A DNA stretch of 64,000 bases, from positions 1 through 64,000 of the forward strand of contig CAVEQO010000009.1 in assembly GCA_963617965.1 (NCBI GenBank), in the 5' to 3' direction. The notes under the pieces are model-generated. The model worked only from the letters and a program-made list of their open reading frames with translations. It had not been told where the DNA came from and searched no databases. Positions 17,137 to 25,876 of the stretch are shown in pieces. Position numbers and translations under genes: made by a program. Within the stretch, counting starts at the first letter, position 1, and each line of letters begins with the position of its first letter. This DNA is from UBA6382 sp963617965. GTDB lineage: Bacteria; Bacteroidota; Bacteroidia; Bacteroidales; Bacteroidaceae.

Positions 17137-18618
17137 TTATTTCCCGTCGTTGTACTGTATTCTGGATGCGCGTTCATATCCGTCGCGTGGAGCCTGCCAC
17201 ATCGATATAAGTATGAACATTCCGACAAACGCCACAACTATTATGGTGGAGAACACACCAGTCCAGCCAAACCGGGAGTCGGCTATGTAGCCCACAAGCA
17301 GACCCGACAGTCCCGAACCGAGATAGCCCAATATGCCGGCTATGCCGTTGGCGCGGGCCGAAGCCTCCTTTGTCGCCTGGTTGCCCAGCTCAATGCCTAT
17401 CAGAGCCTGCGGACCGTAGATAAAGAAGCCGGCACCCACAAGCACCGCTGCGGTAACGCCCAGGCCTGCCGTTTCAGGAAGGAAGCGGAATATAAGCATG
17501 AACAGACCGGCGCCGGCCATGCACACCACGCACATACGGTGTCCCTTGCCCTTGAAGAGTTTGTCGGTCATCCATCCGGCACACAGTGTGCCGACAATGC
17601 CGGCAATCTCAAACGCGGCCACAGTCCACGCAGCATCCTTGATGTCAAGCCCACGGCTTTCGGTAAGGAACTTGGGGCCCCAGTCAAGAATACCCATACG
17701 CACCACATAGACAAACAGGTTGGCTATACAGAACGTCCAGACCCAACGGTTTTTCCAGACCATTTCCATTTCAAACTTCTTCTTGGCCCGTTTGTCCCGT
17801 GTCTTGTCGAGATTGCCGAGACCAGTGTCGGGGAGGTCGGGAAGACCAACGTCCTTGGGCTCGTCGCGCAAGGCAATGAAGATATATACCGCTCCCGCCA
17901 CCGCCATCATCGCGGGGACATAGAAACACCATTTCCAGGCACCGATATGGGCAGCGTAGGAAAGAGCCTGCTCCGCAGCCTTGGCATCACCGCCGAGGTT
18001 TGCCGTTATGCCGGCCACCACTTCGGCGTTGTTGCTCAAGTCCGTGCCGAGCGTACCCATCAGATAGCCGCACAGGACTACCGCCAGAGACGCGCCCACC
18101 GAGTGCGAGCAGTTCCATACCGACATCTTGGTAGCGAGTTCCGACGGATGAATCCAGTGTGGAAGGATTCGGGCACAGGGAGGATAACCCATGCCCTGAA
18201 AATACTGGTTCAGTATAATGGTCACGCCCATGACCAAAGTGAGCGTTTCCACCATCTTCGGCCCGTTTGTCTGTCCCGTGAGCCAGACGCTGAGGTCAGC
18301 ACCGAAACCGAAAGCGAAATTGGCCAGGGCGCAGAGCAGCAGACCCACGGCCATCACTATACGACCCCTGACACGGTCAACCACATAGCCGTTGATAAAG
18401 CGGGAAAAACCGTACACAAGGGAGCCGGCGAAGAGAATCCAGCCGAAACTCTTGTTGGATATGCCATATTCCGCCGTAAGACCCGGCATGGCCAGAGAAA
18501 AGTTCTTGCGGACAAAGTAGAACAGTGCGTAGCCTATCATGGTTACCGCAATGGTGCCCATCTGCCACTTCAGGAATTTTTTCCTGTTTGCTCCAAGCGA
18601 AGCATAAACGTTTTTCAT
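17137..18618 (-). CDS. Organophosphate:phosphate antiporter family MFS transporter
   Basis: A 493-residue 12-helix transporter of the OPA family (GlpT/UhpT/PgtP). It opens with FLKWQMGTIAVTMIGYALFYFVRKNFSLAMPGL, where the YFVRKNFSLAMP block is the family signature with a substrate-binding Arg. Later come GYVVDRVRGR, GMGYPPCARILPHWIHP and FFIYGPQALIGIELGNQATKEASA. It differs clearly from the neighbouring GlpT-like copy. It follows that gene by 35 bp and is probably last in glpABC-glpT-opa. It most likely exchanges a second phosphate ester for phosphate; the substrate (for example hexose phosphate or glycerophosphodiester) is unknown. Confidence 0.85.
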   Translation of the reverse strand: MKNVYASLGANRKKFLKWQMGTIAVTMIGYALFYFVRKNFSLAMPGLTAEYGISNKSFGWILFAGSLVYGFSRFINGYVVDRVRGRIVMAVGLLLCALANFAFGFGADLSVWLTGQTNGPKMVETLTLVMGVTIILNQYFQGMGYPPCARILPHWIHPSELATKMSVWNCSHSVGASLAVVLCGYLMGTLGTDLSNNAEVVAGITANLGGDAKAAEQALSYAAHIGAWKWCFYVPAMMAVAGAVYIFIALRDEPKDVGLPDLPDTGLGNLDKTRDKRAKKKFEMEMVWKNRWVWTFCIANLFVYVVRMGILDWGPKFLTESRGLDIKDAAWTVAAFEIAGIVGTLCAGWMTDKLFKGKGHRMCVVCMAGAGLFMLIFRFLPETAGLGVTAAVLVGAGFFIYGPQALIGIELGNQATKEASARANGIAGILGYLGSGLSGLLVGYIADSRFGWTGVFSTIIVVAFVGMFILISMWQAPRDGYERASRIQYNDGK

Positions 18619-18653
18619 AACAATTGTTTTTAAGGGGGTTGTGTCTGATTACA

Positions 18654-20057
18654 TTATATCGTGCGTGATTCCTTCTTCCCCACCGTCAGGAGCATGAAGG
18701 CTATCGACAGGGCACAGGCTGCCAACAGCATGGCGAATGTGGCGTTCCAGCTGACATTCTCCGCCACAAGTCCCACCACGTAGTTGGCGAGGATAGCCGT
18801 GCCGAAGAAATAGCCGAAGAAGCCCGTAAAGCCCGCAGCAGTGCCTGCCGCATTCTTCGGAGCGAGGTCAAGGGCCTGCACACCTATCAGCATCACCGGA
18901 CCGTAGATGAAGAAGCCGATACCCGTCATGCAGGTAACGATAAGTCCGAGATTGGGAGTCTCCATATTGAAGGCATACCAGTACAGCCCTATGAAAACCG
19001 CCACAAGCAGCATGAAGATGACTGTCGGCATCGAACGCCTGCCGTGGAACAGCCTGTCGCTCACAATACCGCAGATGACGGTGCCGGGAATAGCAGCATA
19101 CTCGTAGGCGAAATATGCCCAGCCCGCCTCCTTAAGATCAATGCCCTTGTCCTTCAGCATGGCGGGCGCCCAGTCAAGGCAACCGTAGCGCACCATGTAC
19201 ACAAAGGCGTTGGAGATGGCTATGAACCACAGAAACCTGTTGTTGAACACATATTTGAAGAAGATGTCCTTCACGGGAAGCACCTCCTCGTCTTTTTCGC
19301 TGTAGTTTTCCGGATAGTCGTTGCGCCACTCCTCTATGGAGGGGAGTCCGCAGGACTGCGGGGTGTCGCGTATCAGACAGTAGGCGACTATCGCCACCAG
19401 AATTGCCGTTGCCGCCGGAAAGATATATGTACCGGCAAGGAAATACAGCTGTTCGTTGCTGCCGTAGAGCATCGCGCCGAACCATGTCGCGCCATATGTG
19501 GCCATAGGGCCTACCAGACCTCCGCCCACGTTATGGGCACAGTTCCACACCGCCATCCAGGTGCCGCGCTCCTTCTGGCTGAACCAGTGGGTCATCACAC
19601 GGCCGCACGGAGGCCATCCCATTCCGTTGAACCACCCCACCAGAAAATTGAGCACGCCCATCAGCACTATGGCCAGCGTCTTGCGCTCAGGATGGTTCAC
19701 AAGGTCAAGCCCGGTTACCGGCACTACCATAAACGCCATCGCCAATGAAGCGAGAACCAGTCCCAAAGGCAGGAACTTCCGGGCATCGGAACGGTCGGAC
19801 ACCGACCCCATCAGGAACTTGGACAAGGCGTAGGCCACAGCGTTCATTCCAAGCACAAGACCAAGCTCGCCCTTGGCAATGCCGAACGGCTCGAGCATGG
19901 GGATTGCCATGCTGAAATTCTTGCGGACAACATAGAACGCCGCATAGCCGAGAAACACCCCGACGAATACCTGCCAGCGCAATGCCCTGTAGCGTACATC
20001 CGCCTCCGGCCCTTTCATTTCCGGCTTGAACGCCGGAGGAGCAAAAAACTTTCCCAT
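18654..20057 (-). CDS. glpT: Glycerol-3-phosphate antiporter GlpT-like
   Basis: A 467-residue OPA-family exchanger. It has YAAFYVVRKNFSMAIPML at helix 1, MGSVSDRSDARKFLP after helix 2, and the GlpT block FNGMGWPPCGRVMTHWFSQKERGTWMAVWNCAHNVGGGLVG. FFIYGPVMLIGVQALDLAPKNAAGTAAG lies near helix 10. GlpT imports glycerol 3-phosphate in exchange for phosphate. The gene begins 13 bp after glpC, which supports this substrate. It is about as long as E. coli GlpT (about 450 residues). Confidence 0.9.
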   Translation of the reverse strand: MGKFFAPPAFKPEMKGPEADVRYRALRWQVFVGVFLGYAAFYVVRKNFSMAIPMLEPFGIAKGELGLVLGMNAVAYALSKFLMGSVSDRSDARKFLPLGLVLASLAMAFMVVPVTGLDLVNHPERKTLAIVLMGVLNFLVGWFNGMGWPPCGRVMTHWFSQKERGTWMAVWNCAHNVGGGLVGPMATYGATWFGAMLYGSNEQLYFLAGTYIFPAATAILVAIVAYCLIRDTPQSCGLPSIEEWRNDYPENYSEKDEEVLPVKDIFFKYVFNNRFLWFIAISNAFVYMVRYGCLDWAPAMLKDKGIDLKEAGWAYFAYEYAAIPGTVICGIVSDRLFHGRRSMPTVIFMLLVAVFIGLYWYAFNMETPNLGLIVTCMTGIGFFIYGPVMLIGVQALDLAPKNAAGTAAGFTGFFGYFFGTAILANYVVGLVAENVSWNATFAMLLAACALSIAFMLLTVGKKESRTI

Positions 20058-20070
20058 AGTCCTCTTTGTC

Positions 20071-21333
20071 TTATTTGTTGTTAACGTTCAGTGCTTTCGT
20101 AGCCTCCGCGTCCAGAGCCTCGGCAATGACCGAAACGGGGTTCTGCACCGGGACTCCCGCCGACATCTCTATCTGCCACTTGCACGTCTCGCAGTCTGTC
20201 GCCACACAGTCCGCACCGGACTCTTTGATCTGTTTGAACAGTCCGGAACCGATCGCTTGCGAAATCCCGTAGTTTTCCTTCTTGAAACCATAGGTGCCGC
20301 CGATGCCGCAGCATTGCGAGTCAAGCATCACGAGATCAAGCCCCGGTATCATCTTCAGCAGGCCTGTACTGTAGACCGCCCACCCGAGTTTCTCCATGTG
20401 GCAGGCCGTGTGATAGGCAATGCGTTTCCTGTAGTCCGTGCGGAAAACGAGTTTCACCTCGCCTGACTCCACCAACCTGTAGATGAAACGGGTGGCAAGC
20501 CACAGGCTGTTCTTGGCGGCGTTGTTGTCTATGTGGAGCAGATGCCCGTACTCTTCACGCATAGTGAACGTACACGTGCTGCTCGTGGTGATTGTCTGCC
20601 TGCCCCGCGCCAGCGAGTTTCTGATGGCATTCATGTTGGTTTCGCCGTTTCCGGCCGCCTTTCTGGCCATTCCGTTGGCTATGTACGCCACACCGCAGCA
20701 CTTCTCCTTGTCCAGCAGATACACGCCATACCCTATGGCATTCATTACTTTGACGAGATCTTTGCCCAGCTGCGGAAAATTGTAGTTCACATAGCAGCCG
20801 TGGAAATAGCTTACCTGTTTGGGGAAATACGGCTGAGCGGCTTTTGCCTCCTTTTTGTACCAGGTCTCGAAAGTCTGCGAGGCATACTTTGGGAAAGTGC
20901 GGTGTTTGTCCACACCGATGGTGGAATGCATCACGCTCTTTACGGGACCAAGACCGAGCGCATAGTTGACGATGGACGACATTTTAGTCGCCACGCCGCC
21001 CACAAGATCTGTGCTTGCCAGTGTGAAATCGCGCAGACCCGGTTTGTGGCGGGAATATTTTATACGCGCACTCTGAATGATGTCGCCCACCTTCACACCC
21101 TGGGGGCACGCCACCTCGCAGCGTTTGCAGTTGAGACACAGTTTCAATGCTTTCTCGTCAAAGAACTTGGGATCCTTCAGGCGGTAACGCTCTCCGTCGG
21201 GACCCGCGTGTTTCGGTCCCGGATAATCCGTAGTGACAGCCGAAACAGGACAATACACAGTGCAAATGGAACACTTGAGGCATTGCTCGAAATTGTTCGT
21301 GCTTAGACTTGATATCTGCATGTTGTCTGCCAT
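20071..21333 (-). CDS. glpC: Anaerobic glycerol-3-phosphate dehydrogenase subunit C
   Basis: The membrane-associated iron-sulfur subunit that passes electrons from GlpAB to the quinone pool. The 420-residue protein has two ferredoxin-type clusters, CLKCSICTVYCPVSAV and CLNCKRCEVACPQGV. Two CCG domains follow (YFHGCYVNYNFP...CCGVAY and YHTACHMEKLG...CCGIGGTYG), as in heterodisulfide-reductase-type proteins. It follows glpB by 9 bp and precedes glpT by 13 bp. Confidence 0.95.
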   Translation of the reverse strand: MADNMQISSLSTNNFEQCLKCSICTVYCPVSAVTTDYPGPKHAGPDGERYRLKDPKFFDEKALKLCLNCKRCEVACPQGVKVGDIIQSARIKYSRHKPGLRDFTLASTDLVGGVATKMSSIVNYALGLGPVKSVMHSTIGVDKHRTFPKYASQTFETWYKKEAKAAQPYFPKQVSYFHGCYVNYNFPQLGKDLVKVMNAIGYGVYLLDKEKCCGVAYIANGMARKAAGNGETNMNAIRNSLARGRQTITTSSTCTFTMREEYGHLLHIDNNAAKNSLWLATRFIYRLVESGEVKLVFRTDYRKRIAYHTACHMEKLGWAVYSTGLLKMIPGLDLVMLDSQCCGIGGTYGFKKENYGISQAIGSGLFKQIKESGADCVATDCETCKWQIEMSAGVPVQNPVSVIAEALDAEATKALNVNNK

Positions 21334-21342
21334 AGTATAGTG

Positions 21343-22587
21343 TCAGTTTTGCTTTGTAATCATTCTTGACACGGCAAGTGCCGTAATCATGGAAACTCCC
21401 GTGGCATCGGCATTCTTTATGCCGTTGTGGCCGCTGAGCACCGACCCCACGGCATAAAGGTTCTCTATACGGACACCACCCTTCTGTACCCGGAACTGCC
21501 CGTCGGTCTTTACGCCGAACTCCATGTAAGGCTGCGCATCAAAGACGTTGTGACGAGTCCAGTCCGGGCGTTCCGTTCCCGCATCCACATCAAGGCCAAA
21601 GACCGGTTCATACACTTTTTCGTAATTTGCCACGATTCCGTGGCTCTGAAACGAACCTGTGGCAAGGACAAAGTCCCGTGCCTCAAGTCTTTCTTCCGGC
21701 AAATTGGATGTCGATATTTCAGTCAGACGACCACCGGCAATCTTTCCGCCCGTTACAGTGTTTCCGAGCATGAACACGCCCCCGAGCCGTCTGAACTCCC
21801 GGACAAGCAGGTTCTGCACACGCACCCCTGGCACAGACGGCGGCAGCGTGGCCACGACAAACAGCGGCTTGGCCGTCTTCATGCGGAGAGAACGGACGGT
21901 CTCACCGTCGTTCAGACCGAAGATCGCCGGAAGGAGCACAGCATCGGCATCGCTGACCGAAGTGCTTATCTTTTGGGCGACCAATTCCATAGCCTCCGGC
22001 GAGGCGAGAATCTTCGCGATATTTGAGGAACGCATCTCAGAAGGGCTCAACCTGCGCTCCTTCAATGCGGGAATATGCAGCGTCTTCACTGTCACCTTTG
22101 CCCCGAGACCTGCCAGACCGGCGGAAATGAAGTCCACGGGGAAATCAAGGAAACCGGCAACGTTGACAAGCAGCACGGTTTTATCTTGCAGGTCACAGGC
22201 CGTCTCCATAGTAAAATAGTCGTCAAGAGTGAGCCACGCCGGCTTCAGCACGCCCATCGGAGTGAGCCGCCAATGATTTTCCGCAGCATTCCCCTTGACC
22301 GCCACGCCAGACTCCTGAAGCAGACGCTCAGCTTCAGAGGCAAGCTGTTCAACCTTGTCCACTTTCGAATAAGGGTGAGCAGATCCCAAGTCCTTTATTT
22401 CATCAAGGGGATGCCGGACCTCGCTTCCGTCCCCGGCATAGCCCAACAGGTCAAATGAACCTGAGTGAAACGACAGGGTACTCTCTCCCGCCGCAACTAT
22501 TGCCACACTCCTGCCCGCCTTGGCGAGCGATATACCCGAGACAAGACCGCTCAGGCCACCGCCCATTACTATTGTGTCAAATTTCAT
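21343..22587 (-). CDS. glpB: Anaerobic glycerol-3-phosphate dehydrogenase subunit B
   Basis: A flavoprotein subunit of the GlpABC complex. I chose the ATG at 22587 because it starts MKFDTIVMGGGLSGLVSGISLAKAG, a complete Rossmann dinucleotide-binding motif; upstream codons belong to glpA in another frame. The 414-residue chain also has STLSFHSGSFDLLGY, characteristic of GlpB, and ends with ENLYAVGSVLSGHNGIKNADATG. It overlaps the glpA 3' end by 11 bp, indicating translational coupling. Confidence 0.93.
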   Translation of the reverse strand: MKFDTIVMGGGLSGLVSGISLAKAGRSVAIVAAGESTLSFHSGSFDLLGYAGDGSEVRHPLDEIKDLGSAHPYSKVDKVEQLASEAERLLQESGVAVKGNAAENHWRLTPMGVLKPAWLTLDDYFTMETACDLQDKTVLLVNVAGFLDFPVDFISAGLAGLGAKVTVKTLHIPALKERRLSPSEMRSSNIAKILASPEAMELVAQKISTSVSDADAVLLPAIFGLNDGETVRSLRMKTAKPLFVVATLPPSVPGVRVQNLLVREFRRLGGVFMLGNTVTGGKIAGGRLTEISTSNLPEERLEARDFVLATGSFQSHGIVANYEKVYEPVFGLDVDAGTERPDWTRHNVFDAQPYMEFGVKTDGQFRVQKGGVRIENLYAVGSVLSGHNGIKNADATGVSMITALAVSRMITKQN

Positions 22588-24229
22588 AGCTTGTATCTCT
22601 TTTTGCTGCAAACTTGTCAAGTCCGCACAGTCCCTGATAGACGTTCGCCGCAAGCTGGCATTCCGCAAGAGTGGCTCCCCACCCCACAGGATACATGCCT
22701 CTCCAGCGTTCGTTCATGAAATCAGCCACATCGGATCCAGTCTCACTTACGCTCCTACGGCAAGTCCCACACATAAGCCCGGCCACCCTGAGGGCGCACA
22801 GTTCGCCCTGACAGGTGCCCATGCCCATGCGTGTGCGGCGCCTGAGCTGCGTGAGAGTCTCCACGTGCTGTTCCTCCATCACGTGCCTTACCTCCGCCAC
22901 AGTGACTTCCTCGCATTCGCAGACAAGGCTGTCGTCGATTTCATCCTTGGAGCAAATATCCGCCGCCATAGTGCCATAGCGACCCTCCCTGACGTTAAAG
23001 GCATAGATGTGCTTGCCGCGGCTTCCATCCCCGGTCTCCGCCATGGTCTTTTCAGACCCTGGCAACGGTACGGCGGCTGTCTCACACTTCCTGTCCACAT
23101 TGAGTTTCCTACAGACCGTATCAGTAGCCTTTTCCGCCATCAGGCGGTATGTCATCAGTTTGCCGCCGGTTATGGTGACAAACCCTTTAAGTCCGTCGCG
23201 CGATTCGTGGTCAAGGCAGACTATACCGCGGCTGATGCTTCTGCCAGAGGGATCGTCATCGGAAGCCACCAGCGGACGCACGCCGGCATAGGCACGGAGT
23301 ATGCGTGTGGTGGCAAGAGCCGGTGCCAGCTGAGCTCCCTCTCCCAGCAGTATATCCACCTCTTCGGGCGTGACCCTCATGTCGTCACATTCTTCTATGG
23401 ACACACGGTCCGAAGTGGTGCCAATGACACATACCGTGTCGCCCGGCACGAGAATGTCAGCGTTGGCAGGCTTGCGGCAGCGGTTGATAACCATGTTGTT
23501 TACCCTGTGGCCGAAAATCAGCAGAGACCCTTTTGCCGGGAACATATTGACCGTGACTCCCGCCATCCCGGCGACCAACGTTCCCCAGATGCCTGCCGCA
23601 TTCACCGTCACGTCGGCACGCACTTCCGTATTTTCTCCAGTAAGGTGGTTGTGGAGGCGGACGCCAAGTATCATTCCGTTGGCGGAAACCAGACCCGTCA
23701 CTTCATGGTAGGTCAATATATCGGCTCCGTGACGGCGTGCGTCAATCACATTCGAAATGGTCAGTCTGAACGGGTCTACTGACCCGTCAGGCACTCTCAC
23801 GGCCCCGGTCAGCAGAGGATTGACGGCCGGCTCCATGCGTCTGGCCTCTTCGGGCTCCACAATGTCGGCGCGGATGCCGGCATTGCGACAAGCCTCCACA
23901 AACTTGGCCTGATAGGACAAATCATCTTCGGGCAGGGTTATGAACAGCCCATCGTGCTCCTCCACGCAGTGGCGCGCAATTTTGCGCAGAGTCATATTCT
24001 CCTCTATGCATTCCCTCGCCGACTCCGCATCCGTAACGGCGTAGCGAGCGCCGCTGTGGAGCAGACCGTGGTTACGCCCAGTAGCTCCGTCGGTAAAGTC
24101 GTGACGTTCCACAAGCAAAGTGCTCAGCCCGCGCATGGCACAGTCGCGCGCCGTGCCCGCACCGGTGATGCCTCCGCCGATAACGATCACGTCATAGTGC
24201 TTGTTGTATACATTCTTGTTCATCTGCAA
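22577..24229 (-). CDS. glpA: Anaerobic glycerol-3-phosphate dehydrogenase subunit A
   Basis: The catalytic FAD subunit oxidising glycerol 3-phosphate to dihydroxyacetone phosphate. It has 550 residues: VIVIGGGITGAGTARDCAMRG (FAD site), GRNHGLLHSGARYAV, VNAAGIWGTLVAGMAG, then a C-terminal BFD-type [2Fe-2S] segment with CECEEVT and GTCQGELC. The frame offers two ATGs six bases apart (24229 and 24223), and I cannot decide between them. It is the first gene of glpABC-glpT-opa, with a -7 box at 24333-24326 giving a leader of about 90 nt. Confidence 0.95.
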   Translation of the reverse strand: MQMNKNVYNKHYDVIVIGGGITGAGTARDCAMRGLSTLLVERHDFTDGATGRNHGLLHSGARYAVTDAESARECIEENMTLRKIARHCVEEHDGLFITLPEDDLSYQAKFVEACRNAGIRADIVEPEEARRMEPAVNPLLTGAVRVPDGSVDPFRLTISNVIDARRHGADILTYHEVTGLVSANGMILGVRLHNHLTGENTEVRADVTVNAAGIWGTLVAGMAGVTVNMFPAKGSLLIFGHRVNNMVINRCRKPANADILVPGDTVCVIGTTSDRVSIEECDDMRVTPEEVDILLGEGAQLAPALATTRILRAYAGVRPLVASDDDPSGRSISRGIVCLDHESRDGLKGFVTITGGKLMTYRLMAEKATDTVCRKLNVDRKCETAAVPLPGSEKTMAETGDGSRGKHIYAFNVREGRYGTMAADICSKDEIDDSLVCECEEVTVAEVRHVMEEQHVETLTQLRRRTRMGMGTCQGELCALRVAGLMCGTCRRSVSETGSDVADFMNERWRGMYPVGWGATLAECQLAANVYQGLCGLDKFAAKRDTSYEI

Positions 24230-24325
24230 TGTTGCTTTACAGGTTTATTGTCCATTCAATTCACACAAAGAACAGCCATATACATTTGCGCTTTCATGGC
24301 AGATGCCTCTCATGGCCTGCGACGG

Positions 24326-24333
24326 CAAATTTA
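24326..24333 (-). promoter_or_regulatory. -7 promoter box of glp operon
   Basis: TAAATTTG on the minus strand matches TAnnTTTG, 97 bp before the glpA start. No good -33 element is visible, which fits a promoter needing an activator. The rest of the 214 bp gap to the esterase gene shows no other gene. Confidence 0.5.
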
Positions 24334-24443
24334 TATATTATTCTGCATCGGGAGCATGTTTTGCCGATTTTTTATACAAAACAAAAACGCTTTCGTTCAT
24401 TCTTTCCGAAACGGCTGCCCATACGGCAAACGGTGTGCGTTAC

Positions 24444-25292
24444 CTATTCGAAGTTGCGCGAGGCAAACGGCAGGCTTTCGTAAAGAGCCGCTTTCCAGAA
24501 GTGCCAGCTGTGTATGCCCTCCCTGACACGCAGACGGGCCTTGACACGCCTGGAGCGCATCAGCAGGTGAAGACGCTCCGTCTGGTCAAGCAGGAAATCG
24601 TCGTCGCCAACGTCAAAAAACCATTTCACGCCTCTCAGTTTCTCCAACATATCTTCGCCGGCCTGCGCCACTATGGCTGCGGCGGAATTTTCCCTCACGG
24701 CATCTATTACACAGCGCAACTTGTTGTCCGCCGTCTCCTGTATGTTTCCGGAATCGTCAAGCCAGGCACTCATGGCATAGCACGATGAAAACATTTCCGG
24801 ATGTTTCAGACAGTACACCGTACTGCCGCCGCCGCCCATAGACAGACCGCTTATGGCTCTCAACCCCTTGGAAGTCCCGGCACAGTACTTTTCTTCCACC
24901 GCCGGGATCAGTTCGGTGAAGAAAAAGTCCTCGTAGTTCCAACCCGGCATATTGAAATATCCGTTCCATGTGTTGCGTGTGTCGGGTCCGCCGGCATTGG
25001 GCATGACAATAACCATTTCCCTGATTTTGCCCTGCGCCAACAGCCCGTCAGCCACTTCGCCCAGCTGAGCGTTGTTGTCCCACGATCCGTAGAAATCGCC
25101 CAGCCCATGCAGCAGGTAAAGCACTGGATAGCGTTTGCCACTCCGGCTGTCAAACCCATCGGGACAGTAAACGTTGTATTTCACCCAGGTGCCCAGGATT
25201 CCGCTCCTTACACTGTCTGTCTTCACCACGGCCCGCACACCGAGCCCCGTTGCAAGCAAAAGGAGCAACAAAAGTTTTCTTCTCATTTTCAA
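24444..25292 (-). CDS. Secreted alpha/beta-hydrolase esterase (esterase D/feruloyl type)
   Basis: A 282-residue exported hydrolase with signal peptide RKLLLLLLLATGLGVRA. The family layout is VLYLLHGLGDFYGSW (oxyanion strand), MVIVMPNAGGPD, the nucleophile elbow GLSMGGGGS, a likely acid in FFDVGDDDFLLDQ and the late His in HSWHFWKAAL. Such esterases in Bacteroidales act on acyl or aryl esters of carbohydrates, or are S-formylglutathione-hydrolase-like. The short signal peptide without a lipobox suggests periplasmic location. It sits downstream of nrdDG behind a strong terminator, so it is probably transcribed separately. Confidence 0.8.
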   Translation of the reverse strand: MKMRRKLLLLLLLATGLGVRAVVKTDSVRSGILGTWVKYNVYCPDGFDSRSGKRYPVLYLLHGLGDFYGSWDNNAQLGEVADGLLAQGKIREMVIVMPNAGGPDTRNTWNGYFNMPGWNYEDFFFTELIPAVEEKYCAGTSKGLRAISGLSMGGGGSTVYCLKHPEMFSSCYAMSAWLDDSGNIQETADNKLRCVIDAVRENSAAAIVAQAGEDMLEKLRGVKWFFDVGDDDFLLDQTERLHLLMRSRRVKARLRVREGIHSWHFWKAALYESLPFASRNFE

Positions 25293-25321
25293 TCAGTGTT
25301 TTTCAGGGCAAGATGCCCTAT

Positions 25322-25358
25322 AACAAAATGTGCGGACGGTGTTTTGCACCGTCCGCAC
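25322..25358 (-). terminator. Terminator after nrdDG
   Basis: A perfect 12-bp stem, GTGCGGACGGTG with CACCGTCCGCAC, and a five-base loop. It is followed on the minus strand by ATTTTGTT. It starts 10 bp beyond the nrdG stop codon. Confidence 0.85.
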
Positions 25359-25368
25359 TGTACGTTGT

Positions 25369-25851
25369 CTAATATTTCAAAACTGTCACCTCGTTTTGCG
25401 CAAGGCTCTCCCTGACATCTATTATGCGCTGGTTCCCACTGCCGCGGAAGCACAATGATATGTCGCGTCTGGCAAGCACGAACGGCCCGTCCACAAGCAC
25501 GTCTATGACCTCAAGCAGCGGTCTGTATTCCGGATTGTCCACAACTGTTTCCCACACAAAACCCGTATAGCACCAGATGTTCTTGTGCAGTTCGTCCTTT
25601 ATGCGCCGGCACAGCTCCGCCGCCTCGTCCGCCACATAGAACGGGTCTCCGCCGGAGAGGGTAACGTTGAAGTCGTTCTTCCTCACGATGCCGAGCAGTT
25701 CGTCCACGCTCATGTCCTTTCCTGCACCGAAATCCCACGACTGCGGATTGTGGCAACCTTCACAGCGGTGACGGCATCCCGCAACATATATGGATGTCCT
25801 CAGCCCGGGCCCGTCTACGGTTGTTCCCTCTACTATGTCAAGTACACGCAT
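25369..25851 (-). CDS. nrdG: Anaerobic ribonucleotide reductase activase NrdG
   Basis: A radical-SAM enzyme that installs the glycyl radical on NrdD. At 160 residues it has the normal length. The cluster motif is CRHRCEGC (CxxxCxxC), followed by NPQSWDF and the SAM-binding LSGGDPF. It lies 25 bp after nrdD on the same strand and ends just before a strong terminator. Confidence 0.95.
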   Translation of the reverse strand: MRVLDIVEGTTVDGPGLRTSIYVAGCRHRCEGCHNPQSWDFGAGKDMSVDELLGIVRKNDFNVTLSGGDPFYVADEAAELCRRIKDELHKNIWCYTGFVWETVVDNPEYRPLLEVIDVLVDGPFVLARRDISLCFRGSGNQRIIDVRESLAQNEVTVLKY

Positions 25852-25876
25852 ATCGATAAAGTGTTATGGGGCTGTC

